A DNA stretch of 64,000 nt from Providencia sp. R33 (GTDB taxonomy: Bacteria > Pseudomonadota > Gammaproteobacteria > Enterobacterales > Enterobacteriaceae): NCBI RefSeq assembly GCF_019343475.1, contig NZ_CP072453.1:744001-808000 (forward strand), given 5' to 3'. The notes under the pieces were generated by a model that saw only the letters and a program-made list of their open reading frames with translations, ran no database searches and was not told where the DNA came from. Below are positions 15,968 through 24,635 of this stretch, in pieces. Both the position numbers and the translations under genes were made by a program. Position 1 is the first letter of the stretch. Each line of letters opens with the position of its first letter.

Positions 15968-16867
15968 TTAGAAAGTTTTTTTCGCCCACCCTAATTTTGA
16001 GCTTAATGTATTGAAATAATTGTAGTCTTTAGGATGCACTAGATTCAGATTTTTATTACTACGTTTTACAATGACCTCCTCACCATCTTGAATTGGCAAC
16101 ATGATTTGGCTGTCACAGCTTACTTCATAATCAATATTGGTACGTATAAACTTTAAGCGGATACTGCTATCGCTACTTATAACTAAAGGGCGTGATGATA
16201 AGGTATGTGGGAACATGGGAACTAAGACAATAGCCTCTAAATTAGGGGTTAAAATAGGCCCACCTGCGGATAGAGAGTAGGCAGTTGAACCTGTTGGTGT
16301 GGCGATAATTAACCCATCAGAACGTTGTGAAAAGGCAAATTTTTCATCAATATAGACTTCAAACTCAATCATATGCGCGACTTTTCCGGGGTGGAGTACG
16401 ATTTCATTAATCGCACTGCTCTTGCGCGCTTTTTGATTAGATTTAATGACTTGAGCTTCAAGAAGAAAACGTTTTTCTTCACGATATTCGCCTTCAAGCA
16501 CGCGTGAAAGTTGCTGTAGGGCATTATCAGGGTCTAGGTCAGTGAGAAAACCTAAATTTCCACGATTCACACCAATAACTTTATTGTTATAGCGAGATAA
16601 TATACGGGCTGCACCTAACATGTTACCGTCACCACCCACGACGATGACTAAATCGGCTTGTTGGCCAATTTCAGTTAATGTGCCCGTTGTCGCATTTACT
16701 AACTTCAAATCTTTAGCGACTTGCTTGTCAATAATGGCATGGTAATTTTTTGAAATTAACCAATGATAAATAAGTTCATGAGTTGCTAACGCTTCAGGAT
16801 GCCTCGGGTGCCCGACAATGCCTATCGTTTTGAAGTGAGAATGTGCTGTATTATTGTCCTTTTGCAT
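15968..16867 (-). CDS. nadK: NAD kinase
   Basis: 299 residues from ATG 16867, which has GAGAGG upstream; an in-frame ATG at 16885 is also possible. The diacylglycerol-kinase-like fold is marked by VVVGGDGNMLGAARIL and by NRGNLGFLTDLDP, SDGLIIATPTGSTAYSLSAG and GGPILTPNL. The enzyme phosphorylates NAD to NADP in the cytosol with ATP. Divergent from grpE and upstream of recN, the usual enterobacterial order. Confidence 0.97.
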   Translation of the reverse strand: MQKDNNTAHSHFKTIGIVGHPRHPEALATHELIYHWLISKNYHAIIDKQVAKDLKLVNATTGTLTEIGQQADLVIVVGGDGNMLGAARILSRYNNKVIGVNRGNLGFLTDLDPDNALQQLSRVLEGEYREEKRFLLEAQVIKSNQKARKSSAINEIVLHPGKVAHMIEFEVYIDEKFAFSQRSDGLIIATPTGSTAYSLSAGGPILTPNLEAIVLVPMFPHTLSSRPLVISSDSSIRLKFIRTNIDYEVSCDSQIMLPIQDGEEVIVKRSNKNLNLVHPKDYNYFNTLSSKLGWAKKTF

Positions 16868-16897
16868 ACTTTTTTGGCCTCTCATTGTATGACTTCC

Positions 16898-16927
16898 CTT
16901 GAATCCCTGTATTAGATCCCCATAATA
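16898..16927 (+). promoter_or_regulatory. Sigma-32 heat-shock promoter of grpE
   Basis: A -35 element CTTGAA (16898-16903) and a -10 element CCCCATAATA (16918-16927) separated by 14 bases match the sigma-32 consensus and the known E. coli grpE promoter. Confidence 0.85.
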
Positions 16928-16968
16928 CTCTCATATATGGGATTAATGCTAAATACGCGGAGATATTC

Positions 16969-17562
16969 ATGAGTAGTAAAGACCAAAATATGCATGATGA
17001 GCAAGCTTCTGAGCAAAATGAATCACAAAAAGTTCAAGCAGAGCAAGAAATGAACGCTCAACAAGCAGAAGATACACAAGCAAACGAACAAGCGTTAGCA
17101 GCGCGTATTGCTGAGCTTGAAGAGCAATTAGCTGCCTCACAAAAAACGGAGCGCGAAGCGATGTTACGCGCCCATGCTGAAATTGAAAATATTCGTCGTC
17201 GTACAGAACAAGACATTGAGAAAGCACATAAATTTGCACTCGAGAAGTTCTCAAATGAGCTTTTGCCAGTGATTGATAATTTGGAACGTGCTATCGATGC
17301 TGCGGATCGTGATAATGAGCAATCTAAGGCGATGTTAGAAGGGTTAGATTTAACGCTGAAAATGTTCTTAGATGCTGTCGCTAAGTTTGGTATCGAACCT
17401 GTGGGGGATGCGAATGTGCCATTTAACCCTGAAGTTCACCAAGCAATGACAATGATTGAATCACCTGATCACCAAGCTAATCATGTGATTAATGTGATGC
17501 AAAAAGGGTATACGTTAAATAACCGTTTACTCAGACCAGCTATGGTTATTGTGTCTAAATAA
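16969..17562 (+). CDS. grpE: Nucleotide exchange factor GrpE
   Basis: 197 residues. An acidic, Gln-rich N terminus (1-40), a long coiled coil (about 40-130: IAELEEQLAASQKTEREAML, IENIRRRTEQDIEKAHKFAL) and the C-terminal beta domain (VPFNPEVHQAMTMI, VMQKGYTLNNRLLRPAMVIV). GrpE is the dimeric cytosolic exchange factor that releases ADP from DnaK. The sigma-32 promoter upstream explains heat induction. Single-gene unit with a terminator shared with the convergent ung. Confidence 0.97.
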   Translation: MSSKDQNMHDEQASEQNESQKVQAEQEMNAQQAEDTQANEQALAARIAELEEQLAASQKTEREAMLRAHAEIENIRRRTEQDIEKAHKFALEKFSNELLPVIDNLERAIDAADRDNEQSKAMLEGLDLTLKMFLDAVAKFGIEPVGDANVPFNPEVHQAMTMIESPDHQANHVINVMQKGYTLNNRLLRPAMVIVSK

Positions 17563-17570
17563 TCGATAAG

Positions 17571-17600
17571 ATGGGATACATGAGGTATCCCATTTTTTTA
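17571..17600. terminator. Terminator between convergent grpE and ung
   Basis: ATGGGATAC (17571-17579) pairs with GTATCCCAT (17585-17593), followed by a run of T. Confidence 0.9.
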
Positions 17601-17614
17601 TCTACAATTTGAAA

Positions 17615-18295
17615 TTATTCGTTAATGACAGGCGCCCAATTAATCGGTGTTTTGCCTTGTTGAGTTAAAATTTCATTTGTTTGAGAAAAATGCCCGCAAC
17701 CTAAAAAGCCACGATGGGCAGAAAGAGGGGAAGGGTGAGGCGCTTTTAAAACATGATGGCGTTTAGTATCAATAATTTTGCCTTTTTTCTGAGCATGGGA
17801 GCCCCAAAGTAAAAAGACGACGCCTTCGGTATTTTCATTAATTGCTTCTATTACTTTATCTGTAAATGTTTCCCATCCTAAGTGTGCATGAGAATGTGCA
17901 TTACCTTGCTCAACAGTGAGCACTGTATTGAGTAGCAACACACCTTGCTGTGCCCAGCTCAGGAGATAACCATGTGGTGGACGAGTAAAGCCTGGGATAT
18001 CTTTTTCGAGTTCTTTATACATGTTTACAAGAGATGGTGGCGGCTTAACACCCGGTAAAACTGAAAAAGACAGTCCATGGGCTTGGCCTGGGCCATGGTA
18101 AGGGTCTTGGCCTAAAATAACCACTTTAATATCAGCAAGTTCGGTATAACGAAAGGCATTAAAAACATCATCTTGTGGAGGGTAGATTATTTTACCTGCT
18201 TGGCGTTGCTCCGCGACATAGGCTAGCGTTTCTTTAAAATACGGTTTTAATTTTTCAGGGCCAATGACGTCGTGCCATGTAATGGTATTTGACAT
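17615..18295 (-). CDS. ung: Uracil-DNA glycosylase
   Basis: 226 residues from ATG 18295 (MSNTITWHDV), with GGAAA upstream; longer in-frame starts lack support. Catalytic water-activating Asp lies in VVILGQDPYHGPGQAHGLSF, the uracil-binding and DNA-intercalation loop in APHPSPLSAHRGFLGC. Family 1 UDG removes uracil from DNA at the start of base excision repair. Convergent with grpE. Confidence 0.97.
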   Translation of the reverse strand: MSNTITWHDVIGPEKLKPYFKETLAYVAEQRQAGKIIYPPQDDVFNAFRYTELADIKVVILGQDPYHGPGQAHGLSFSVLPGVKPPPSLVNMYKELEKDIPGFTRPPHGYLLSWAQQGVLLLNTVLTVEQGNAHSHAHLGWETFTDKVIEAINENTEGVVFLLWGSHAQKKGKIIDTKRHHVLKAPHPSPLSAHRGFLGCGHFSQTNEILTQQGKTPINWAPVINE

Positions 18296-18463
18296 GAAAT
18301 TTTCCATAACAATGAATGTTGGCTGGCGCAATTTATAACTGAACCAAATGATGCTAATAAGCTTACTGGTTCGTTGGACAGAGATAAAGCCCTGATCTTT
18401 ATAATTTCATTCAAATTAATTTGAAAAATTATAAAAATAATTAAAATTTCACAATGATGAATA

Positions 18464-18477
18464 TTGATTTAAATCAT
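18464..18477. promoter_or_regulatory. Upstream FNR box of grcA
   Basis: TTGATTTAAATCAT matches TTGAT-N4-ATCAA with one mismatch. Its centre is 52 bases upstream of the second box. Confidence 0.8.
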
Positions 18478-18515
18478 AAAGTTGAATTGATTTGGTTAAT
18501 CGCTACGCGGAATAA

Positions 18516-18529
18516 TTGATAAATATCAA
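18516..18529. promoter_or_regulatory. Downstream FNR box of grcA
   Basis: TTGATAAATATCAA is a perfect FNR site. A -10-like TATAAA lies at 18552-18557, so the box would be centred near -41.5, the class II activator position. Confidence 0.88.
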
Positions 18530-18678
18530 AGAAAATGACCTATTGAGCTGGTATAAAATACTCAGAGACATTGGTTAGACCAAATATCCAATTGCAAATT
18601 TATATAAGATTGATGGTTAATGCAGCTTTGATTGATACAAAAAATCGAGCGCAATCTAGTTCGAACGTGGAGGTCGAC

Positions 18679-19062
18679 ATGATTACAGGTATTCAAATTA
18701 CTAAAACTGATAATGCAGCATTACTGAATTCTTTCTGGTTACTGGATAACGAGAAAAACGAAGCTCGCTGCGTTTGTGCTAAAGCTGATTATAATGAAGG
18801 CCAGATTGTTGCTAAAGACGAATTAGGGGCTTTTGAGTATCGCGAAGTGCCACTTGAAATGAAACCAACCGTGCGTGTAGAAGGTGGCCAGCACTTAAAC
18901 GTTAACGTACTAAGTCGTGAAACGTTAGAAGATGCAGTGAAAAATCCAGAAAAATACCCACAATTAACTATCCGTGTTTCAGGCTATGCGGTTCGTTTTA
19001 ACTCGTTAACCCCTGAACAACAACGTGATGTTATTACCCGTACTTTCACTGAAAGCCTGTAA
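18679..19062 (+). CDS. grcA: Autonomous glycyl radical cofactor GrcA
   Basis: 127 residues from ATG 18679, directly after a strong GGAGGT site; longer in-frame starts are rejected. The C-terminal glycyl radical motif is present (TIRVSGYAVRFNSLTPEQQ, radical Gly in SGYA). GrcA (YfiD) replaces the oxygen-cleaved C-terminal part of pyruvate formate-lyase and so restores its activity. Two FNR boxes upstream give anaerobic/microaerobic control. A terminator follows. Confidence 0.96.
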   Translation: MITGIQITKTDNAALLNSFWLLDNEKNEARCVCAKADYNEGQIVAKDELGAFEYREVPLEMKPTVRVEGGQHLNVNVLSRETLEDAVKNPEKYPQLTIRVSGYAVRFNSLTPEQQRDVITRTFTESL

Positions 19063-19106
19063 TAAAGTTTAAACACTATTACATCTAGTACAGTATAATA
19101 AATTCT

Positions 19107-19135
19107 AAAGCCATTGATATCAATGGCTTTTTATT
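19107..19135 (+). terminator. Terminator after grcA
   Basis: AAAGCCATTG (19107-19116) pairs perfectly with CAATGGCTTT (19121-19130), then TTATTT. Confidence 0.88.
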
Positions 19136-19220
19136 TGTCCCTAACAAAGTAGATTATTTCTCTTTAACGTTATTTAGCTTCCAATACTCTTCCAACATAC
19201 GCATTTGTTAGGGAGAATTT

Positions 19221-20666
19221 ATGCCTTTTTCAATACAACCAACACTTAATTCAGTGGATGATCTTTCTCTTGCTAGGGAAGGCTTAGACATTTATTTGCA
19301 AAATCACAGTTTAGATATTTCGTTATGTGAAAGAGAACGCTGGTCAAAAAATACGTTAAAAGAACATTTTTTTGGCCGTGATGCGCAAAAAAAAGACTTT
19401 ATTTTAGCCATGTTATCGCATGGAGCTTACCATACCGATTGGCAGCAGATGCTAGGTGTAGAGAGATTAAATACGGCACAACTTAACGCATTAGGTATCG
19501 ATGCAGAGTTGCTCGGTGATGGGGCTTCAGGGTTTCAAGCCAATATCTGTCGATTTAATAATTTATATATTCTTTGTTTTGCTGGTTCGAACGATATTGT
19601 GGACTTCTATGCCAATATCCGTCAGGGCTTGGGGCAGTATGAACCTCAGTATTATCAATCCGTTGGCTTAACGAATATTTTATTTAATGCAGTAAAAGGA
19701 AATTTGATTTGTACAGGGCATTCATTAGGTGGTGGCCTTGCATCAATCGCCGCATTGGCGAGTCATAGCCCTGCTGTTGTGTTTAGTCCTGCAGGGCTGG
19801 CAAAGAATACCGTAAACAAGATTGGGCTTAATTATGATGTTGCGGAACGAACGGCGAATGAAGGGCTGATACGGTTTTATACTGTGCAATATGACTGGCT
19901 TGATTCATTACAAAATACTTTACCTATCCCTTCAGCGCTGGGAACGCGTATTAAAATGGCTTATAGCGAACAGAGTTCTTGGAAAAATTGGTTACCGCAC
20001 CGGTTATTAACAAGAAGTTTTATTGCTCATACGATGGTTAAAATTATTAAGGTGATGTGTAAACAAAAACCGTGGAATAATTGGAATGCGATTACAGGGG
20101 AGTATGATAAAGCTGTAGAGCTTCCACTTAAAGTTTTTCCACTCATCGAAGAGCAACAAAAAATTAATTGGCAAGAAAGTTGTAAAAGTGCCATTAAAAA
20201 AGGCAATATTGTTGAGTTCTCAAACCTTTTAGAGTGCCACAATAAAACATGTGATCTTGAGTTTTTAGCTAACCAATCAGCACGAGCTATGAATGGGCAG
20301 TTTATGCAAGTTTTGCTTGATTCACCCTATGGGCAAACAATTAAAAACACACAATTAACCCAGCAAAAAAGTATCTTACATTTGGCGGCTCAAAGTGGTC
20401 GAGTGATGCAATCTAAAATATTACTAGATAATGGCCTAATGGTTGATATAAAAGATAATTTAGGAAATACGCCACTCCATGATGCTTTAAATAGCCATGC
20501 TTTAGAAGTTGCTGAATTATTGTTGGTAAGTGGTGCTGATTGGCGAACGAAAAATAATCAGGGTTTTGACTGCAAAGATATCATTAATAATCATATTATT
20601 AAGTATGATGCATTAACACAGGAAGGAAAAAAAATGCGAGAAAAAATTATTCATATGATGAATTAA
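19221..20666 (+). CDS. Class 3 lipase-like protein with C-terminal ankyrin repeats
   Basis: 481 residues. The N-terminal alpha/beta-hydrolase part shows a lipase_3 nucleophile elbow (LICTGHSLGGGLASIAALA, Ser168), with Asp226 in VQYDWLD and His260 or His270 as possible triad partners. Residues about 385-455 hold ankyrin repeats (ILHLAAQSGRVMQSKILLDN and GNTPLHDALNSHALEVAELL). There is no signal peptide. It sits alone between grcA and srmB, where E. coli has no such gene, so it is an accessory insertion. Phospholipase-ankyrin proteins include secreted effectors, but secretion here is not shown. Confidence 0.75.
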   Translation: MPFSIQPTLNSVDDLSLAREGLDIYLQNHSLDISLCERERWSKNTLKEHFFGRDAQKKDFILAMLSHGAYHTDWQQMLGVERLNTAQLNALGIDAELLGDGASGFQANICRFNNLYILCFAGSNDIVDFYANIRQGLGQYEPQYYQSVGLTNILFNAVKGNLICTGHSLGGGLASIAALASHSPAVVFSPAGLAKNTVNKIGLNYDVAERTANEGLIRFYTVQYDWLDSLQNTLPIPSALGTRIKMAYSEQSSWKNWLPHRLLTRSFIAHTMVKIIKVMCKQKPWNNWNAITGEYDKAVELPLKVFPLIEEQQKINWQESCKSAIKKGNIVEFSNLLECHNKTCDLEFLANQSARAMNGQFMQVLLDSPYGQTIKNTQLTQQKSILHLAAQSGRVMQSKILLDNGLMVDIKDNLGNTPLHDALNSHALEVAELLLVSGADWRTKNNQGFDCKDIINNHIIKYDALTQEGKKMREKIIHMMN

Positions 20667-20670
20667 ATAA

Positions 20671-20690
20671 AAACGGGCCGAAACCCGTTT
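20671..20690. terminator. Hairpin between convergent lipase and srmB genes
   Basis: AAACGGG (20671-20677) pairs with CCCGTTT (20684-20690); short but placed exactly between the two stop codons. Confidence 0.65.
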
Positions 20691-20696
20691 GATTGA

Positions 20697-22037
20697 TTAT
20701 TGTGTTTTATCGCTAGTCACTGATGCTGCTGGACTAACTGGAGTACGACGTTTCCCAATATTTTTCTTATCGCGATGGCGTACTTTTTCTTTTTTCTTAA
20801 CTTGTTCTTCTTTCTTTTTCTCTTTGCGTTTCGCAAGCACTTTCTTCGACGGTTTTGGCTTGTTTAGCATGGCTTCAGATGGCGCTTTTGTTGTTGGGCG
20901 CAAAGCATCAATAACACGCACTTTGATTGGGTCTTCAATGTAGCGTGTAATTTTACCTAACAATGGGAAGTCATGGGCTTCAACTAAAGAGATTGCAGTA
21001 CCTTTGCGACCTGCGCGGCCAGTACGGCCTATGCGATGCAGGTAAACGTCAGCGGTTCGAGGTAAATCGAAGTTAAATACATGGCTGACATTATCGATGT
21101 CTAAACCGCGTGATGCGACGTCAGTTGCAACAAGAACTTTCACTTGACCATCAACAAGGCGGCGAACAGCTTCGTTACGTTTCGCTTGAGGCATTTCGCC
21201 TTCGAGATAACAAGGTTCGATCCCCGCTTCACGTAGCCATTGAACCAGCTCGCGTAAGCGTTCACGTTTGCGCACGAACACAATCGCTTTTGTCACTTCC
21301 TCTTGTTTTAGTAAGTGGCAAAGCAGTGCTGTTTTGTGCTCGACAGTATCTGCACGGTAATGAAATTGCTGAATTTTTTTACGTTCACGACGAGAAGGGT
21401 CAGCATCAATTTCAATTGGATTTTCTAGCAAACGTTCAGCAAAGTCACGGATGGCTTCACCTTCAAGGGTTGCTGAAAATAACATGGTTTGTTTGCGCCA
21501 GCGCGTTTCACCCGCAATGGTTTCAATATCGTTCGCAAAGCCCATGTCTAACATGCGGTCAGCTTCATCAAGGATTAAAATTTCAACGGCACGGCAGTCA
21601 AAGTTTTCTTCTTTAATGTACTGTAATAAGCGGCCTGTTGTGGCGACAACGATATCTTGGTTTTCGCTGAAAATTTCAGCGTGATTCATATAAGCAACAC
21701 CGCCGGTGATTGTCGCAATGTCTAGGTGATTATGTGCGCATAATTCTTTTGCTTGGTCAGCAACCTGCATAGCTAATTCACGGGTAGGGGTGACGATCAG
21801 AACGCGTGGTGGCCCTGATTTTTTTCTTGGAAAATCAAGTAAATGTTGAATTGCTGGCAGTAAGAATGCCGCAGTTTTACCTGTTCCTGTTGGTGCTGAA
21901 CCTAAAACATCACGACCATCCATTGCTGCTGGAATAGCAGCGGCTTGGATAGCAGTGGGGCGTTGATAACCTTTGTCTGACAGCGCGTCAATTAGGCTCT
22001 CATCGAGATCAAGTTCAGAAAATGTGGATGCAGTCAT
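20697..22037 (-). CDS. srmB: DEAD-box RNA helicase SrmB
   Basis: 446 residues. Q motif (FSELDLDESLIDALSDKGYQ), Walker A (SAPTGTGKTAAF), DEAD box (LILDEADRMLDMGF), SAT (MLFSATLEG) and motif VI (YLHRIGRTGRAGRKG) are all present. The C-terminal 70 residues are Lys/Arg rich, for rRNA binding. SrmB acts early in 50S subunit assembly, and the sequence resembles E. coli SrmB over its length. Its place next to the grcA region and near trmN6 is as in enterobacteria. Confidence 0.95.
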   Translation of the reverse strand: MTASTFSELDLDESLIDALSDKGYQRPTAIQAAAIPAAMDGRDVLGSAPTGTGKTAAFLLPAIQHLLDFPRKKSGPPRVLIVTPTRELAMQVADQAKELCAHNHLDIATITGGVAYMNHAEIFSENQDIVVATTGRLLQYIKEENFDCRAVEILILDEADRMLDMGFANDIETIAGETRWRKQTMLFSATLEGEAIRDFAERLLENPIEIDADPSRRERKKIQQFHYRADTVEHKTALLCHLLKQEEVTKAIVFVRKRERLRELVQWLREAGIEPCYLEGEMPQAKRNEAVRRLVDGQVKVLVATDVASRGLDIDNVSHVFNFDLPRTADVYLHRIGRTGRAGRKGTAISLVEAHDFPLLGKITRYIEDPIKVRVIDALRPTTKAPSEAMLNKPKPSKKVLAKRKEKKKEEQVKKKEKVRHRDKKNIGKRRTPVSPAASVTSDKTQ

Positions 22038-22182
22038 GATATACCTCTATTTGGGGCGCTGATTATAAACAGGTTAGCAAAATTGTTCACCTGAAAAAAA
22101 CCGCTTTTCACCAGTGTAACTGTTTTCAGGTCTGACAGGGAGTGGTAACTCGAGGAAATATCAGCTAAATCGCAAAAGAAAT

Positions 22183-22206
22183 AAGGAGAGCCGAAACTCT
22201 CCTCTT
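22183..22206. terminator. Terminator after gltS
   Basis: AAGGAGAG (22183-22190) pairs with CTCTCCTCTT (22197-22206, one slip). On the minus strand the stem is followed by a T-rich stretch. Confidence 0.65.
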
Positions 22207-22217
22207 TTACATATTTA

Positions 22218-23423
22218 TTAGCTAAGCATATTAATCAACCAAGTATGGTATGGGATACCCACTAAATCGATGAGTACTGCACCGCTTAGTGGCACAATCA
22301 TAAAGGCTTTCATGGAAACTTGTTTATAGCGCTCACACACGGATGACATATTCGCCATTGCATTTGGTGTCGCTCCTAAACCATGACCCATTAGGCCTGC
22401 ACACATCACGGCTGCGTCATAGTTTTTCCCTAACAATCTAAAGATAACAAAGACAACGAGCAGAATTAAAATGACAACTTGAGCTAATAAGATGGTGAAG
22501 AGTGGAAGAGCAACCGCTTTTAGTTCCCAAATCTTGAGTGACATCATGGCCATGGTTAAGAAAAGGCCCAGCGAGACCTCAGAGATAAGATCGATAGATT
22601 TTTGGTTGATACGGAATAATTCGACCTGATCATTGATATTACGAATGACAATAGCAATGATCATTGCACCAACATAGCTAGGTAATGAAAACCCGGTGGC
22701 TTTGGTGAATTGAGCAGAAGCAAATTGCCCAATCACCATGATCCCTAAGATCAAGGCGAGCATTTTCAAGAAAGCATGTGCATCGATAGACTCAATTTTC
22801 CCTGCAATAGTTTCAGGAACTTGAATTTTTTCGACTTTCTCATCTGCTTGAATACGAACGTTGTATTTTTTAATCAAGTAGGTGGCGATTGGGCCGCCTA
22901 ATAAGCTACCTGTAATTAAACCAAAAGTGGCTGCTGCAATGGCGGCAACTGTCGCCGATTGTACGCCAAGCCCTTCAGCCATGCCGCCAAAAGCAGCTGC
23001 TCCACCATGACCACCTGTAAGAGATACGCCTCCTGCCATAATTCCAATAACAGGTTCGATACCTAATAAGTGTGCTAATCCTGCGCCAAAGGTGTCTTGG
23101 AAAATCACGACAAACCAGCAAATAAATAGGTACATAAATAATAGGCGACCACCCGTCTTGAGAATACGGAAGCTGCCATCAATACCTATCGTGGTGAAGA
23201 ATGCGACCATCAAGAAGGTTTGTAAACTGGTATCGAAGTTAATCTCTGCGAGGTTGAATGATTTCAAGCCCCAAATGATTAAACTCACCAAAAATCCACC
23301 TATCACAGGAGATGGAATACAGAACCGTTGTAACCATTCAATGCGCTTTTTTAAGTGGATGCCCATGAGAAGGCAGATTACTGTGAGGAATAAGGTGGAT
23401 AGTGCGTCTAGGTGTAGAATCAT
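22218..23423 (-). CDS. gltS: Sodium/glutamate symporter GltS
   Basis: 401 residues, the length of E. coli GltS, with about ten membrane segments. It has the two pore-loop-type family motifs around IMAGGVSLTGGHGGAAAFGG and MCAGLMGHGLGATPNAMANM. It imports L-glutamate with Na+ across the inner membrane. The neighbouring gene for formimidoylglutamase releases glutamate, so the two could share a glutamate/histidine theme, although a 290-base gap with a dispersed repeat separates them. Confidence 0.95.
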   Translation of the reverse strand: MILHLDALSTLFLTVICLLMGIHLKKRIEWLQRFCIPSPVIGGFLVSLIIWGLKSFNLAEINFDTSLQTFLMVAFFTTIGIDGSFRILKTGGRLLFMYLFICWFVVIFQDTFGAGLAHLLGIEPVIGIMAGGVSLTGGHGGAAAFGGMAEGLGVQSATVAAIAAATFGLITGSLLGGPIATYLIKKYNVRIQADEKVEKIQVPETIAGKIESIDAHAFLKMLALILGIMVIGQFASAQFTKATGFSLPSYVGAMIIAIVIRNINDQVELFRINQKSIDLISEVSLGLFLTMAMMSLKIWELKAVALPLFTILLAQVVILILLVVFVIFRLLGKNYDAAVMCAGLMGHGLGATPNAMANMSSVCERYKQVSMKAFMIVPLSGAVLIDLVGIPYHTWLINMLS

Positions 23424-23448
23424 AAGTTTCCCTTTTTGAACTGTTATC

Positions 23449-23549
23449 TTTCAAGCTACAGCGTTGTTGGCCGCACTCAGCTACTGTAGTCACATACTTT
23501 TGTATGCTCCTACAGCTATCTTCGTTAGCCGCCTAGCTGTAACTTGAAA
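23449..23549. repeat. Palindromic dispersed repeat, copy A
   Basis: A 101-base imperfect palindrome: TTTCAAGCTACAGC at the left and GCTGTAACTTGAAA at the right. The centre ACATACTT-N-TGTATGCTCCT is shared with copy B at 58580-58678. Non-coding, intergenic, able to fold into one long hairpin. Confidence 0.8.
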
Positions 23550-23715
23550 TCTAATAGTTAAAATATTTATGATGAAAAACATTAAAATTTAGAGAGTTAC
23601 AGCTAAGTTGATATTTCTTTTCAAACCTATTTTTTATTGTGGTGTTTGAATAGAAGCTATCTCAACAGATTGAAGCGAACAGTTTATTTATCAGTCGAAT
23701 TGTTGTGTTGTTTTA

Positions 23716-24633
23716 TTAGAATAAATATTGGTAAATCAAATAAGCCGCGAGTTTGGCGGTGTGGTTGTCAATATCAAATTCAGGATTGCACTCTGCGATA
23801 TCGAAGAGGGCGATTTTTTTACTGTTTTTAATAACGGCAAAAAGCTCATCAAACGTTTCGGTAGAGATACCTTTAGGTGCAGGGGCACTAACACCGGGGG
23901 CAATAGCAGCAGAGAACACATCTAAATCCACCGTGACATATAAATAATCAACGGCATCAATGAATGCCTGGAGTTGCTTAATGGCTTGTGGGAGCTGCGA
24001 AAAGCTCAGTTGTTTGTCACGAATGTATTGGCAGCCTAAGCGGTCTGCGGTATCAAATAACACCTTGGTGTTGCCATGATCAGCAATGCCCAAACACAGG
24101 TAATGGAACGGGCGTTGATGTTTGTCACATAAATGTGCAGATTGCAAAAAAGGCGTGCCGGAGGTTGCTTCAGGCGCTTCACGTAAATCAAAATGGGCAT
24201 CAAAATTGATAATACCAATAGCTTTACCTGTTTGATTTTGTTCGACATAATCAAATAGTCCTTGGAAGCTGCCAAAGGCTACTTCATGACCACCCCCTAA
24301 AATAATCGGGTGTTCATTTGCGGTTAAACTTTCAATAATTTTATCGGATAAACGGCGTTGTGCGGACTCGAGATCACCATCATCACAACTTACGGTTCCC
24401 ATATCTTTAATCGCTAGTGGCTGGTGGATAGGTAACCCAGCAAGTTGGCGACGAATAGCATCAGGGCCAGCTTTAGCCCCTTGACGGCCTTTATTGCGCC
24501 TAACACCCTCATCAGAGGCAAAGCCTATCAATGTAAATTGTGCGGGTGATACTTTGTTAATCACTTGATGAATACGCAAATGTTCTTGTGTTTCACCATC
24601 CGTACGGCCTTGCCATTGGAAAGGTTGTGTCAT
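23716..24633 (-). CDS. hutG: Formimidoylglutamase
   Basis: 305 residues of the ureohydrolase (arginase/agmatinase) family. Manganese ligands lie in LGGGHEVAFGSF, INFDAHFDLR and VTVDLDVFSAAIAPGVSAPA. The length and the region around SGTPFLQS fit HutG, which hydrolyses N-formimidoyl-L-glutamate to L-glutamate and formamide at the end of histidine breakdown. The gene starts 2 bases after the iclR stop, so the two form an operon. hutH, hutU and hutI are not in the window. Another guanidino substrate cannot be excluded. Confidence 0.88.
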   Translation of the reverse strand: MTQPFQWQGRTDGETQEHLRIHQVINKVSPAQFTLIGFASDEGVRRNKGRQGAKAGPDAIRRQLAGLPIHQPLAIKDMGTVSCDDGDLESAQRRLSDKIIESLTANEHPIILGGGHEVAFGSFQGLFDYVEQNQTGKAIGIINFDAHFDLREAPEATSGTPFLQSAHLCDKHQRPFHYLCLGIADHGNTKVLFDTADRLGCQYIRDKQLSFSQLPQAIKQLQAFIDAVDYLYVTVDLDVFSAAIAPGVSAPAPKGISTETFDELFAVIKNSKKIALFDIAECNPEFDIDNHTAKLAAYLIYQYLF

Positions 24634-24635
24634 AG

